Positions 22,784-34,200 of a stretch of DNA of 64,000 nt are shown in pieces. Within the stretch, counting starts at the first letter, position 1; every line of letters begins with the position of its first letter. The DNA lies in assembly GCF_001659605.2 (NCBI RefSeq), contig NC_035172.2, forward strand, positions 18,105,051-18,169,050, in the 5' to 3' direction. The position numbers were made by a program, and so were the translations under genes. Source of the stretch: Manihot esculenta. Its lineage: Eukaryota; Streptophyta; Magnoliopsida; Malpighiales; Euphorbiaceae. Under the pieces are notes generated by a model, which saw only the letters and a list, made by a program, of their open reading frames with translations, searched no databases and was not told where the DNA came from.

Positions 22784-23900
22784 GGTGAAGCTGGAACATC
22801 AGAAGCTGGCTGGAATGCTTAACCCACTACCTATTCCAGAGTGGAAATGGGAGAACATAGCTATGGACTTCGTGGTGGGGTTACCGGCAACGTCCAACAG
22901 ATTAGACTCCATATGGGTGATTGTGGACAGACTAACCAAATCTGCTCACTTCATTCCTGTCAGGAGTAACTACTCTGTGGACAAGTTGGCGCAAGTGTAT
23001 GTTGATGAGGTTGTCAGGTTGCATGGGGTTCCTGTTTCAATAGTGTTTGATAGAGGGCCCCAGTTCACCTCCAGGTTTTGGCAGAGTCTGCAGAACGCTA
23101 TGGGTACCAGGTTGGATTTTAGCACTGCTTTCCATCCACAGACGGACGGACAGTCAGAGAGGACCATCCAGACAACTGAGGATATGCTCAAAATGTGTGT
23201 GCTGGATTTTGGCGGTTCTTGGAGGCAGCATCTACCCTTGGTGGAGTTTGCCTACAATAACAGCCATCATGCTAGCATAGGGATGGCTCCATATGAAGCT
23301 TTGTATGGAAGGAAGTGCAGGTCACCTGTTTGCTAGGAAGAAGTTGGGGAAGGGGCCTTGGCTGGGCCTGAGCTTGTAGAGACCACTAGCAGAGTGGTGC
23401 CCATAATCAGAGAAAGGATCAAGACTGCTGCAAGCAGGCAAAAGAGTTATGCAGATATCCGCAGAAGGCAAGTGGAGTTTTAGGAGGGGGATTTGGTATT
23501 GCTCAAGGTGTCTCCAATGAAAGGGGTGATTCGGTTTGGGAAGAAAGGTAAGCTAGCCCCACGGTACATCGGACCCTTTGAGATCTTGCAGAAGGTCGGG
23601 AATGTATCGTATAAGCTGGATTTACCTGCTTCAATGGAAAGAATCCATCCGGTTTTCCATGTTTCTATGTTAAGAAAGTTCGTGTCAGATCTGGGTAAGG
23701 TTCTTAGTGAGCCTGATGTGGAGATCCAAAAGGATCTCACTTATGTTGAGCAACCAGTGCGGATTCTTGACACTCAGATCAGAAAGTTGAGAAACAAGGA
23801 AATCCCGATGGTGAAAGTCCTTTGGAATCACCACAACATCGAAGAGTGTACTTGGGAGACACGGGAGTCCATGCTCCAGCAATATCCTCATCCCTTTTAA
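22784..23900 (+). pseudogene. Element Z pol fragment: integrase core to chromodomain-like end
   Basis: Continues the integrase cut at 2836. It contains the catalytic core ([19 protein letters not shown] of SIVFDR altered to [10 protein letters not shown]), the GPF module and the chromodomain-like tail ending at 23900. In-frame stops occur at 23334-23336 (Trp to TAG) and near 23482 (Gln to TAG). Non-functional. Confidence 0.9.
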
Positions 23901-23961
23901 GGTGAGTGTTATGTATTTTGTTGTGTGTTTATATTTTTATGCCATGCTATGTTTGTTTGGT

Positions 23962-23998
23962 GAACATTCGGGGACGAATGTTCTTAAGGGGGAAAGAA
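23962..23998 (+). other. Hairpin and polypurine tract of element Z
   Basis: Intact 9-bp stem GAACATTCG / CGAATGTTC (23962-23983) and polypurine tract (23986-23998), although the neighbouring pol is decayed. Confidence 0.82.
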
Positions 23999-26375
23999 TG
24001 TAATACCCGGCTAGACTCCGGTATCGGAATTCTTACCGTCCGGTGGAATCTCGGATATCGGAAACCTCTAGAAGGGTAAAACCATGTTTTCATAAAATGT
24101 TTTAATGTATTTTATGGTTTTAAGCAAGAAAGGAAATTGAATTTTGAATGAAAATGACCAAGGAGGCATTTTCAGGTTCGGCCACCGAACCTCAAATTCG
24201 GCCGCCGAACCTCAAATTCGGCCGCCGAACCTCAAGTTCGGCCGCCGAACATTGGATAGTTTAGGGGGGCAAGTTAGGCTTCCGAAAGTTTCAAAGGTTC
24301 GGCCGCCGAAGGTCATGTTCGGCCGCCGAACTTGCATGAGTTTTGGAGGCACTTTAGGCTGCCGAAAGGTGGTCTGGCAGCCCCTATATAAGAGCTCCAT
24401 GGCCGAAACGGGTGAGTTTTCTCCCCATTTTCGGCCACGGTGAGTTCTTGCTCTCCCATGGTTCGTCTTTGATGTTTTTCCTCCGATCTTTTATGTTTTA
24501 ACAAGCTTTATGTTGATTTGAAGATATTTGAACAAAAAGAACAAGTTTTGAAGCTTGGAGACCAAAGAGTTGATTTCTCCCCATCTCCGAGCTAGGATCG
24601 TCTCTCCTCTCGTTCTTCAAGAGGTAAGAGTAGATCCATAGTTCATTTCATATTTTAAGCAAGTTTTATGAAGTTCCTTGGGGTAGAAATGCATGTGTAG
24701 GTTTATATTGAGTTTTTGGTTAAATGTGTGTTTATGAGTAATGTATGTTGTTTATGCATGTTTGATGTGTTGTAGTTGGGGTTTAAGATAGTTTGAAGCC
24801 CCTAGGAGCTTATATGCTTGAGTATGCATGTTGTAGAATAGGAAAATGCATGATTGAATGAGTTGGGAGGCGTTTGTGCATGAGAAAGGCTGGGTTCTGC
24901 CACTTTGGGAGGACCCAGGTTCGGCAGCCGAAGGCTCTTTCGGCCGCCGAACATGCCTGTTGAGGCCAACTTTTGGCTGCCGAATCCTGCCCCCGAAAGT
25001 GGACTTTCGGCTCTGGAAAGGACTTTCGGCCGCCGAAGGTGCCTCCGAACATGCATGAGTTTCTTCTCTGGAGGGAACCTTCGGCCGCCAAAAGTGCCGC
25101 CGAAGGTGCATGACTTTCGGCTCTGGAGGGACTTTTTGCCGCAAAACTTGCCGCCGAAAGTGCCCTGTTCAGCCCTCCTTTGCATGATTTCTATGATTGT
25201 TTTGAGATGTTTTAGGGGGTTTTTGGGGAGTATTTTAGAGTCATGTTCTTGTTTGTTTGGTCCCTCATCTGAGTCCACCTGTGTAGGTTCGGACCCGAGG
25301 AACCGAGGAGTTAGCTGCTTCCGAGTCTTGTCAGAGCTAGCCAGAGGTGAGTGGAACTAAACTTAATGTTTTAAATTGAGAAATTAAATGAAAGTTTTAG
25401 CATGATTCACGCATCATGAATGCCATGAGTTATACTAGGGTATTTGCATTAGAATTCACGAATATGTTGCATTGCATAATATGGTGTTGATGTGGATGAA
25501 TGTTGAATGATCCATTAGCCCTCATATGTTATGACATGATGATATGATATGGAAGTCCAGGCGTGCCTGCACTACGCCCCTGGCACTATGTAAGAGAAAG
25601 ACCAGGTGTGGCCTGCACTACGCCCCCGACACAATTGGTTATATATGATATGTTATGTATAAGAGAAAGACCAGGTGTGGCCTACACTATGCCCCTGGCA
25701 TGATTGGAATATGTAGAGGGCTAAATGGTGACAAGTTCATACTTGATGTGATTAGTTGTGATGTGATGCATTCAATGAAAGCATGAACTTTTAATTTAAA
25801 TGTTTTATTATTCTGCTCACTGGGCTCTAGTAGCTCACCCCTTTCCCTTAACCCCCCAGGTTTGCAGGTACAGGGTAGACCAAGAGGTCAGCAGGAGTAG
25901 AGTTATGTTATTGTAATAGCTAGATGTGGACATGAATATGATGTAATGTAAAAGTATAGTATAGAAATGTAATGTAATAATGCTTATGGAAGTTTAGAGT
26001 TGTACTTGACCATAGTATGTTGTTAATCCCTTTCTAGTACATGATCTTAAATGTTTAATGATGATTATGTAAACCAAGTTTAATGTATGTTATGTTACCC
26101 CATTGGAGTATTTGATGAGGACTCCAGTGTGAGGCTTTATGTTATGATTTGTGCATGCACAGGTTAAGCTTGGTGAAGGAAAGAATGAATGAAGGAAAGA
26201 ATAAATGAATGAATGAATGATTAAATGAAAAAGTTCAAAATTTTTATGTATGTGTTGATCATGTATGGGATTAAACAGGTATACAGGAGGTATGTTTGGC
26301 TTGCTACGGGTCCTGGCGGCCTTAAGCCGATCTGGATCCTAGCGCCGGTGGCGGTCCGGTTTTCGAGTCGTTACA
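23999..26375 (+). repeat. 3' LTR of element Z (2377 bp)
   Basis: Starts TGTAATACCCGG and ends AGTCGTTACA. The TATA box is TATATAAG at 24385-24392. Palindrome arrays lie at about 24175-24340 and 24918-25160. A GAAT/AAAT short tandem repeat lies at about 26180-26230. It is the outermost right boundary of the left retroelement block. Confidence 0.9.
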
Positions 26376-26571
26376 GTTATGATATTCTATCTTTTATTTT
26401 TATGGGTTATACTTTTGTAACTGTATATGATAATTTATTAGAGTCTTACTACATGACTCTATCATATGGTGAGAACTCATGATACTGAGTGAATGTTATA
26501 TCATATCAGAAGTCCCCCATCAGTTTTCGATTTTTCGTATTCGAAAGCTTATAATTGTTTTCTACGATTTT
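26376..26571. other. AT-rich intergenic DNA, nothing recognised
   Basis: Sequence just right of element Z. No coding or repeat signature seen; the first five bases may be the right target duplication of Z. Confidence 0.5.
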
Positions 26572-26910
26572 GAGACTAACGCTCAGTCATGTACCTGGCA
26601 ATTATCTGTCTTGTTGCGCTTTTTGGCAGAAACTTAATTTTGTCTTTTAAGATTATCACCTGAAGACTCGTCTGGCGGTTGCTCGCTTTGTGACGCTTTT
26701 CAATAGAAACTTGCATTTGTCTCTTGAGACTAACACTTGAAGATTCACCTGACAATTACTCATGTTGTGGCACTTTTTAACAGACTTACTTTTATCTTTT
26801 GAGATTAATGTTCGAAAACTCTCTTGGCGATTACTCGCTTTACGGTACTTTTTGATAAAAATTTATTTTAGATTAATACACGAAAACTAATTTTCGTACC
26901 ACGATTATCT
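26572..26910. repeat. Degenerate minisatellite, about 76-bp unit, about 4.5 copies
   Basis: Units begin with GAGACTAAC/GAGATTAAT-like starts near 26572, 26649, 26726, 26801 and 26869. Each contains a TGGCGATTACTCGCTTT-like core and a CTTTTTGACAGAAACTT-like tail. Units are strongly diverged, so the array is old. Confidence 0.75.
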
Positions 26911-27799
26911 ATGTTTTTTTAGCTGCTACAAGTGAAACAATAATAATAAATTGATTGAATAATATATGAGTTTTATAAATTAACGTTAGTTAATATTGAA
27001 ACAATAATAATATTATTGAGAATATATTATATATAATTTCAAAAAAAATATAATGTTATTTTATATATAATTATTAATTATTTAATTTTTAATTAAAAAT
27101 ATATGTATAATTAATATTTAAAATTATATTATATAATTAATATGTGATTCTCTTATATAATTAAAAATAATAAAATATTAAAATATATTTATGATAAAAA
27201 TTATTTTTAAAACAATAAAATAAAAATAATATTAAATATTTGTTTAATTCATCTGCTCTAGTATTTGATCTTTTAAATTGGAATATGCTGAATTATTTAC
27301 ACTTCGAATTGTCTTTTATAATTGTCTTCTAATTATTTTTTTATTTTAATTTTTTTTATATAAAAAAAATTATAAAATAGATTTTTGATTTTTTTTAGAA
27401 TGATTCTGATGTGATTTTAATAAAAAACTAGAACGGAATCAAAGCAGTAAACGGAAGCTCAATTCCTGCGATAACAGTTTTTCAGATTTCAGTATAATTT
27501 TTCAAGTGTGGTCCGAAATTTCAAGAATCATGCACACTTATAATATATATTTTTTTAAAAATAAAATTACTGATTGTATTAATAAATTTTCATCAAATAA
27601 AGAGAAATATCATCATAAACAGAGAATTATGTCTGATAGATTTTTTGGTTAAAATATGAGCAGTTAGAGTAATATTACGACAAATTCATCTAACAAAAAT
27701 ATCAGTTCTAAAATCTAATAAAAATTTACCATAATTCAAAATCAAACTCTTGCATAGAATAATTTGGCAAAAATGCTCTTCAAGTGCCTGTCTAAATCC
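26911..27799. other. AT-rich intergenic DNA without recognisable genes
   Basis: Very AT-rich with short A/T runs and alternating AT. No open frame of note, no RNA gene signature and no clear repeat boundaries. Confidence 0.5.
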
Positions 27800-28350
27800 C
27801 TATATAAGATAATTTGGTAAAAATGCTCCTCCTTCTTTTTTATCTCTCGAGCATAAATCATTAAAGGTTTCCGACGACGTAGCTGAAATATTTTTCATAT
27901 CATACTCTTTATAGTGGCCAATAAAATTCCCGACCAATTTAGCCAACGTCTCGTTATAATAACCAGAAAGGAGGTCTTTAATCAGAACCCAAAAATCAGA
28001 ATGAGTTAGAGGGATATGGAGAGAATTTTCATTATCTTGTATCTCCTTCCAAACAAGCAAGAATCGATTGTACAACCAAAGACCCCATTCGCTATATTTT
28101 CAAAATCAACATTATTAAAAAATCGAAACAGATATCTTTTTGCCTCTAATTCCATAATAGATACTCCTCTAAAGGATGTCATAAATCTGGCAAAAAGGTC
28201 TGCATATTCTGAAAATTGATTGGATTATATGTGAGAAACATCTTCACCATACAGAAATCATAACTGACGATCGGAATATCTCTGAAACTCTTAATAGGAA
28301 TAACAACATCTTCTTATTTATCGATAGTCAATTTATGCAGATCGTCTTCC
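27800..28350 (-). pseudogene. Broken DUF4283-like fragment (LINE ORF1/gag-like)
   Basis: On the minus strand a run reading RYLFRFFNNVDFENIANGVFG and, after a frame change, NRFLLVWKEI ... HSDFWVLIKDLLSGYYNETLAKLVGNFIG matches the pattern of plant DUF4283 proteins (a nucleic-acid-binding domain in LINE ORF1 and related retroelement proteins). The start would be near 28350 (MEDDLHKLTID). Stops and at least two frame changes break it. No downstream zinc knuckle or reverse transcriptase is seen, so it is an isolated remnant. Confidence 0.55.
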
Positions 28351-28889
28351 ATAGGGAAGGAGAATGAAGAAGTTAGGTTTAAGAGAAGAAAAAGACGAGA
28401 GTATCGAGTCACAAACGGATCACAGATTGAAACTTGCATCGAAAGTAATATGCATACTTATAATATTTGGAAGTACCTTTAAGTTGGTTTCCAAGCATTG
28501 AGATTAGGATTTCTTAGATAATTTTAAAAATGCAATCGTATACTCGAATAATTATTTTATTTTAAATAATTTCTAATAACTCTATAGAATTTTTATAATA
28601 AATATATTATTTTTCAATTATTAAGTTATATGAAAGTTGATATTATGTTGCTCAATTTTTAAAATAAAAATGATTTTTTTTTTCTTTTCAAAGGAGAATT
28701 TTTTTTTAAATAGTTTAATATTAAATTCAGGAAAATAAATCAAATAATTTGTTTGATTTTTTTATTTAAAAATTAAAAATTAATTAAATATTAGATATGA
28801 GTATATGTGTATATATATAAAACAAGTGTTGTAGTAAACAAATTAATCTAAATTTGTTATTATAGATGAAATGAACTTTTTGTATAAAT
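28351..28889. other. AT-rich intergenic DNA, nothing recognised
   Basis: No gene or repeat could be supported. The first 100 bases may be the untranslated start of the DUF4283-like remnant. Confidence 0.4.
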
Positions 28890-29420
28890 GTGGCTCAAAA
28901 ACCATAACTTTGCATATTTTTACATTTATCATCAAAATTTTTAATTTTAAATTAAAAACTTTAATTTTTAAATTTATTTAATTATAATAATATTTTAAAT
29001 TAATTTTGACTATATTTCAATTAGTTTATATGACAAATTATATATCATTATTTTTATTATACAGACAATTTGATTAATTTAAATTAAGTTTTGAGTAAAA
29101 CTCTAAATCTTTAATTAACTGAAATCTCCAAATTATATGATTAAAATACATGATTCTCTATTATTTAAATAAAGAATTTATTTAAATATTTTAAGTAATC
29201 AGAAATTTAAAATTTTAATCAAAATTTAATTTAAATTAATTAAGTTATTTATGTGTGAAAGTAATGACAAATGATATGCCATATAAACTAATTTAAATGC
29301 AATTAAAATTAAGCTATGAAATTGTTACAGCAATAAACAAATTTGAATATCAAAAATTTTTATTTAAAATTAAAAGTTTTGATTATAAATAAAAAATTAT
29401 AAAAATTTTGGCTTTTTTTT
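28890..29420. repeat. AT-rich foldback / MITE-like inverted repeat
   Basis: The left arm (about 28890-29120) and right arm (about 29190-29415) are imperfect reverse complements. For example, ATTAGTTTATATGACAAAT at about 29025 pairs with the complement of ATGCCATATAAACTAATTT at about 29276. Arms of about 220 bp are separated by about 70 bp. No coding capacity. Exact ends and target duplication are not clear. Confidence 0.5.
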
Positions 29421-29911
29421 ATTAATAACTGTTATTAAAAGAAACTATAATCCGGCATGGAAGATTAGGTGGTAAATCATGCGATTTTCATATGCTTCTA
29501 ACTAGAATCGGTCACAATCTAGTTCGGACTGGATTGGATAGATTAAATTAAAAATCAAATTAATTAATAAATCAATTTTAAATTAAATCCCAGTTACGAT
29601 TTACTTTTCTGAATTAGAATTAAAATCAAACTTATCAATTTAAATTATTTAATTTAATTTAATTTAATTTAATTTAATTTAATTTTTAAAATAAATCTGT
29701 TTATAAAATTATATCACTTAAAAAGTGATATATAAACAAGTTAAATTATTAAATAATTAAATATAATATTATTTTATTTTTTATGTTATATATAATATTA
29801 TTTTATTTTTTATATTATGTAAATGGATATATTTTATTTATTTAATAAAACATATATCCAATAATATTTAAGACTTTTATTTATTTTTTAAATTTTATTT
29901 AAATTTTATTG
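29421..29911. repeat. AT-rich DNA with (AATTT)n microsatellite and a short direct repeat
   Basis: Eight or so AATTT units at about 29650-29690, and a 29-bp segment (ATATAATATTATTTTATTTT...) repeated twice at about 29761-29818. No genes seen. Confidence 0.7.
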
Positions 29912-29919
29912 AAATTCAA

Positions 29920-30633
29920 GTAGGGGTGTAAATGAGCCAAGCCGTTCGTGAGCTATTCGAGGTTCGATTCGATAAAAATTCGACCGAGTTCGACTCGATT
30001 TCTAAACGAGCCAAGCTCGAGCTTAATTTTTAGGCTCGTTTGGTAAACGAGTCAAACTTGAGCTCCATAGTATTCGACTCGTTAAGACTCATGAGCTCGA
30101 CTCGTTTCTGAGTTCATGAGCAGACTCGCGAATAGGCTCGTGAACAGTCTCGTTAAGTAAACTGAAATTACTATCATAAGAGAAATAAACTAAACTCTGC
30201 ATATATTTTCACGAGCCAAATCTGAATTTTTTAAAATTTATCTCTATATAATTTAGTTACACTCTTAAACTTGCATATATTTAGATCATTAAGATTTAAA
30301 AACTCATTTTTATAAGTTTACATGCTAATTTGTAGATATACTTATTTATCTAAAATTATTTTAATTTTAAATTTATTAGTTTTAAACTAAAACTCATTAT
30401 ACATTTAAATAAATTAAATTATTCGTGAACTATTTGAGACTCAGCTCGACTCAGCTCGATAAAAGCTCGACTCGTCTAAGCTCGTTTGCTAAATGAGTCA
30501 AGTTTGAACTTCTTAATACTCGGCTCGAGTTCGATATGAGTAAAGCTCGAATTCGGTTCGAACTCGAAAAAATTTTAACGAACCAAACTTGAGCTCTTCA
30601 AAACTCGGCTCGGCTCGGTTCGTTTACACCCCT
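29920..30633. mobile_element. hAT-like MITE (714 bp) with 8-bp target duplication
   Basis: Terminal inverted repeat AGGGGTGTAAA(T/C)GA(G/A)CC at the left end (29922 on) and its complement at the right (ending CACCCCT, 30633). Flanked by AAATTCAA at 29912-29919 and AAATTCAA at 30634-30641. The interior is rich in short CTCGA / GCTCG motifs in both orientations and has no coding frame. An 8-bp duplication and this terminal sequence type fit the hAT superfamily. Confidence 0.82.
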
Positions 30634-30641
30634 AAATTCAA

Positions 30642-31226
30642 TTCAAATTCATTTATAATTTAAATTTAATTTAAATTAAAATCAAAACTATAAAAAATAA
30701 TAACCATAAGTGCGGTAAAATCCGATCGAAAACATAAAAAAAAATTAAAATTATTTTTTAACCGTTATAAATTAAATTAATTCTGATTTAATCTGTAAAT
30801 CGAATCGTTGGTTCCAAACTGGAATTGACCTTTGGCCAGGACTACTCCCAACCACCAGAGCCTACTCTAGAGTTCAGTTCCCATTTTCACACACCAAACC
30901 ACCACTACCACCACCCATCTAACACCAAGTCTTTGTTTTTTCGTTTTTTTTTTTTTTTTTCTGATAACTCCAAGTCTTTGACCGACAAAAAAAGGAAAAG
31001 CCAAGCGCGTGCTGACCTACCGTGTGCGAATCGAACAATAACGAAGTTTATTTTATTTTTTTCTTTTCTTTTTTTAAAAGTTTCTAACATATCCAAACTT
31101 TCTGCTATTTTCTTCCTTTTCACATCCACTTTTCTTCACCTGCATCTCTTATCCTCTCCGAGTTTCGATCATTCAGTGAAAATTCTCGAATCCAAAGCCC
31201 TAATTCTGAAATTTCCCCCCCAAAAA
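30642..31226 (+). promoter_or_regulatory. Upstream region and likely 5' UTR of the acyl-CoA oxidase gene
   Basis: The AT-rich part to about 30800 is followed by a pyrimidine-rich stretch with poly-T runs (about 30940-30960 and 31050-31075), typical of a plant 5' leader. An open frame runs upstream of the chosen ATG but shows no family similarity. No TATA box could be assigned with confidence; TATAAA-like words occur near 30687 and 30766. It starts immediately right of the hAT-like MITE. Confidence 0.45.
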
Positions 31227-34200
31227 ATGGCATCCCAATACTCTAGTGATCGCGCCTGGATTCGAACCCGGATCCTTACCAATCACCTTCTCAGTTTTTC
31301 TTCTCAATCCGTTTCTCCTCTGGAATCGAACGTTTGCCTCAGCTATTCTCCTCCTGAACTCCATGAAAGTTGCTCTTTTGACACTAACGAGATGCGGAAA
31401 TTGCTTGACATGCACAATATCGAGGATAGGGATTGGTTGTTTGGATTAATGAGGCAGAGCAAGGTGTTTAATCCGCAAGAGAAGGGAGGGAGAGTGTACG
31501 TATCGCCGGACTATAATCAATCTATGGAGCAGCAGAGAGAGATGACAATGAAACGGATAGCTTATCTGTTGGAAAGAGGGGTTTTTGATGGATGGTTGAC
31601 GGGAAAAGGATTAGAGTCGGAAATGAAAAAGTTTGCATTGTTTGAAGTTCTTGGGATATTTGATCACTCCCTCGCTATCAAGCTTGGTGTTCACTTCTTT
31701 TTGTGGTGTGTATTTTATTATTTTAATGTTCTTGGTCATTGTTTTCTGGTTTTCTGTTTTTAGGAATTTTGTATCTCCAATTTTGAGAATGTTGGGTATT
31801 GTTGTTAAGGGTTAGAAAAGCGAACATCATGTTTGAAAGGAAAGCTGATTTATTATTTTAGTGTTTTTGTAAGTAAAAATTATAAATATTATAACGGTAC
31901 ACTAATTTTTAATATTTTTAACTAACGTATTTTAAAGAATTGCTTTTATCAACTGTGGTACTGTAATGCCATTGCTTTTGAACACTTCTTTTTCCCTACT
32001 AATGATGCTCTCTCTTTCTAAATTTATTTTTCATTTGATCATGGATTTCAGGGGTGGTGCTATCCAATTTTTTGGGACAAAGCGCCATCATGACAAGTGG
32101 CTAAGAGACACTGAAACTTATGCAATTAAGGGCTGCTTTGCTATGTCGGAACTGGGGCATGGAAGTAATGTACGTGAAGGTTGTCAATCTTATGGTCTGG
32201 GGCATGGTGCATCAGGCCTCCGTGGGGCTCTCTTTTGTTTATTTGTAGTAACCTTTCTCTCGGTTAATGTTTCCAGGTCCGAGGAATTGAAACAGTGACC
32301 GTTTATGATTCCAACACTAGGGAGTTTGTTATTAATACTCCTTGCGAATCAGCTCAGAAGTATTGGATTGGTGGGGCTGCTAATGTAAGGATTTTTCTTA
32401 AACAATTCAATATCTTCTTTTCCTATAATTCCTGTCCCTTGCGTTTAGTTTTTACTCTATATGTGGTTCCTGCCTCAGTTTTGAGTATATTAATGAAACA
32501 GTTCTTTTATGCTGCTATTTAGCATGCGACGCACACAATCGTCTTTTCACAGCTCAATATAAATGGAACAAATCAAGGAGTCCATGCATTTATAGCTCAG
32601 ATCAGGGATGCAGATGGTAACATATGCCCTAACATCCGGGTAGCTGATTGTGGTCATAAAATTGGTTTAAATGGTGTTGATAATGGTCGAATCTGGTACT
32701 TTCCAGGCCTTTCTTGTTAATGATTATCTTACTCATGATTAAATGCCGGACAATTTTCAATCTGTTTTTCAGGTTTGATAATGTGAGAATACCCAGAGAG
32801 AATCTGTTGAATTCTGTTGCTGATGTTTCATCAGATGGACAATATCTGAGTGCAATAAAAGACTCGGATCAGGTAGTTATTCTTGAGGTAGACTACATTA
32901 ATTATCATCATTATCTATTAATTTTATGGTCTTTGTTTAACCATGGAGCAATTTAACTAGTTCATGTTCTGTTTTCCCCAGAGATTTGCAGCATTCCTAG
33001 CTCCTCTGACATCTGGTCGTGTAACTATTGCTGTTAGTTCAATTTACACATCAAAGGTACTGAACTCAATGGTGCTCATTTCTGCTTTAGATATTAATGT
33101 TGCATTTGCTTGTGCCTCACATTTTGGAGGTCATGAATTCAAACCAAAGAGGGGTTAAAATTTCCGTGTTTTGTGAGAATGTGAACTAGGCAAATCAACT
33201 TAGTTTAATCATGTGAGAATCTCATGTTCATCACTTGAACACTTGAAAACCACTGGGTTGCTGTGTTAATAATGCATCAACTCAATGTTAATACCAAAAT
33301 TTTTTTCTTTTAATTTTTAATTTGTAATGTCTTATCAATATGGTTTTCTTTTCTTCTTATATCAGATAGGCTTAGCAACTGCCATAAGGTACTCATTAAC
33401 TAGGCGGGCATTTTCTGTTACACCTAATGGACCTGAAGTTCTATTGCTTGATTACCCAAGCCATCAACGGCGACTCTTGCCTCTTCTAGCAAAGACGTAA
33501 GTCTGATTATTTGCCAAATTTTGGATTTTGTAATGCATTGAAATTTGGAACTTACACGGTAAGTTTATCTGTTATTCTTAAGTTATATTATTCAAATGTC
33601 CTGAAATTTACATTTTACTCAAACTCTTATTCCAAAATAAAGAGGCTGGCTTTGATGTAATGGTAAAGTTACTCCACTTGTGATTTAAAGTCAGGGGTTT
33701 GAGGCACGAAAACAGCCTCTCTGCAAAGCAGGGGAAGGCTGTATGCATCAACCCTCCCTAGAGCCCAGAAATGCGATATTGCTTCACGTGCTGGGTTAAA
33801 TTGTTTTTTTTTTTTTCCAAAGTAGTATGCCACCAATGTGATATTCAATATTTTTGTTTGTTTGTTAAGCTTCCTTTTTGTTCTGGAGCTGCTATCATTT
33901 TATGTGTGGTCTGGCTTTAGTAATTAGAATCTCGAGTATAATATCATTGTGCTTCTTACAAGAATGAATACTTAAGTTCATGTCATTAGATTTTGCAACA
34001 GGGTTTCAAGCAGTCAATCATTATTATGAAAAGGAACAGAGGCTGTTGTGACTGTTCCGTCTGGACACATGACCTATTCTGGTTTCTAATCTGTCCACTG
34101 ACCCATCATAGCAATGTGTATATTGATGCCATAAGCATTACAAAAATATCTTTCCACATTACATTTTGCAAAACAAGGTGTTAGATAGGGATAACTCACA

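Larger units (their letters stand above)
1..26375 (+). mobile_element. Element Z: old Ty3/gypsy chromovirus, 5' part outside window, split by nested insertions
   Basis: Pieces of a single pol frame at 1-458, 2776-2836 and 22784-23900 join in order once a solo LTR and element A, each with its own 5-bp target duplication, are taken out. A polypurine tract (23986-23998) and one LTR (23999-26375) follow. The 5' LTR, gag, PR and RT lie before the window. Its pol has in-frame stops, and its 3' LTR is the most divergent of the left block, so it is the oldest layer here. The bases after the LTR (GTTAT at 26376) would be the right-hand target duplication, but the left copy cannot be seen. Confidence 0.9.

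Noticed and set aside
30825..31226. N-terminal extension of the ACX3 first exon
   Set aside because: Low-complexity Ser/Phe-rich translation of a pyrimidine-rich leader with no similarity to the family; the ATG at 31227 has good context and matches family length.
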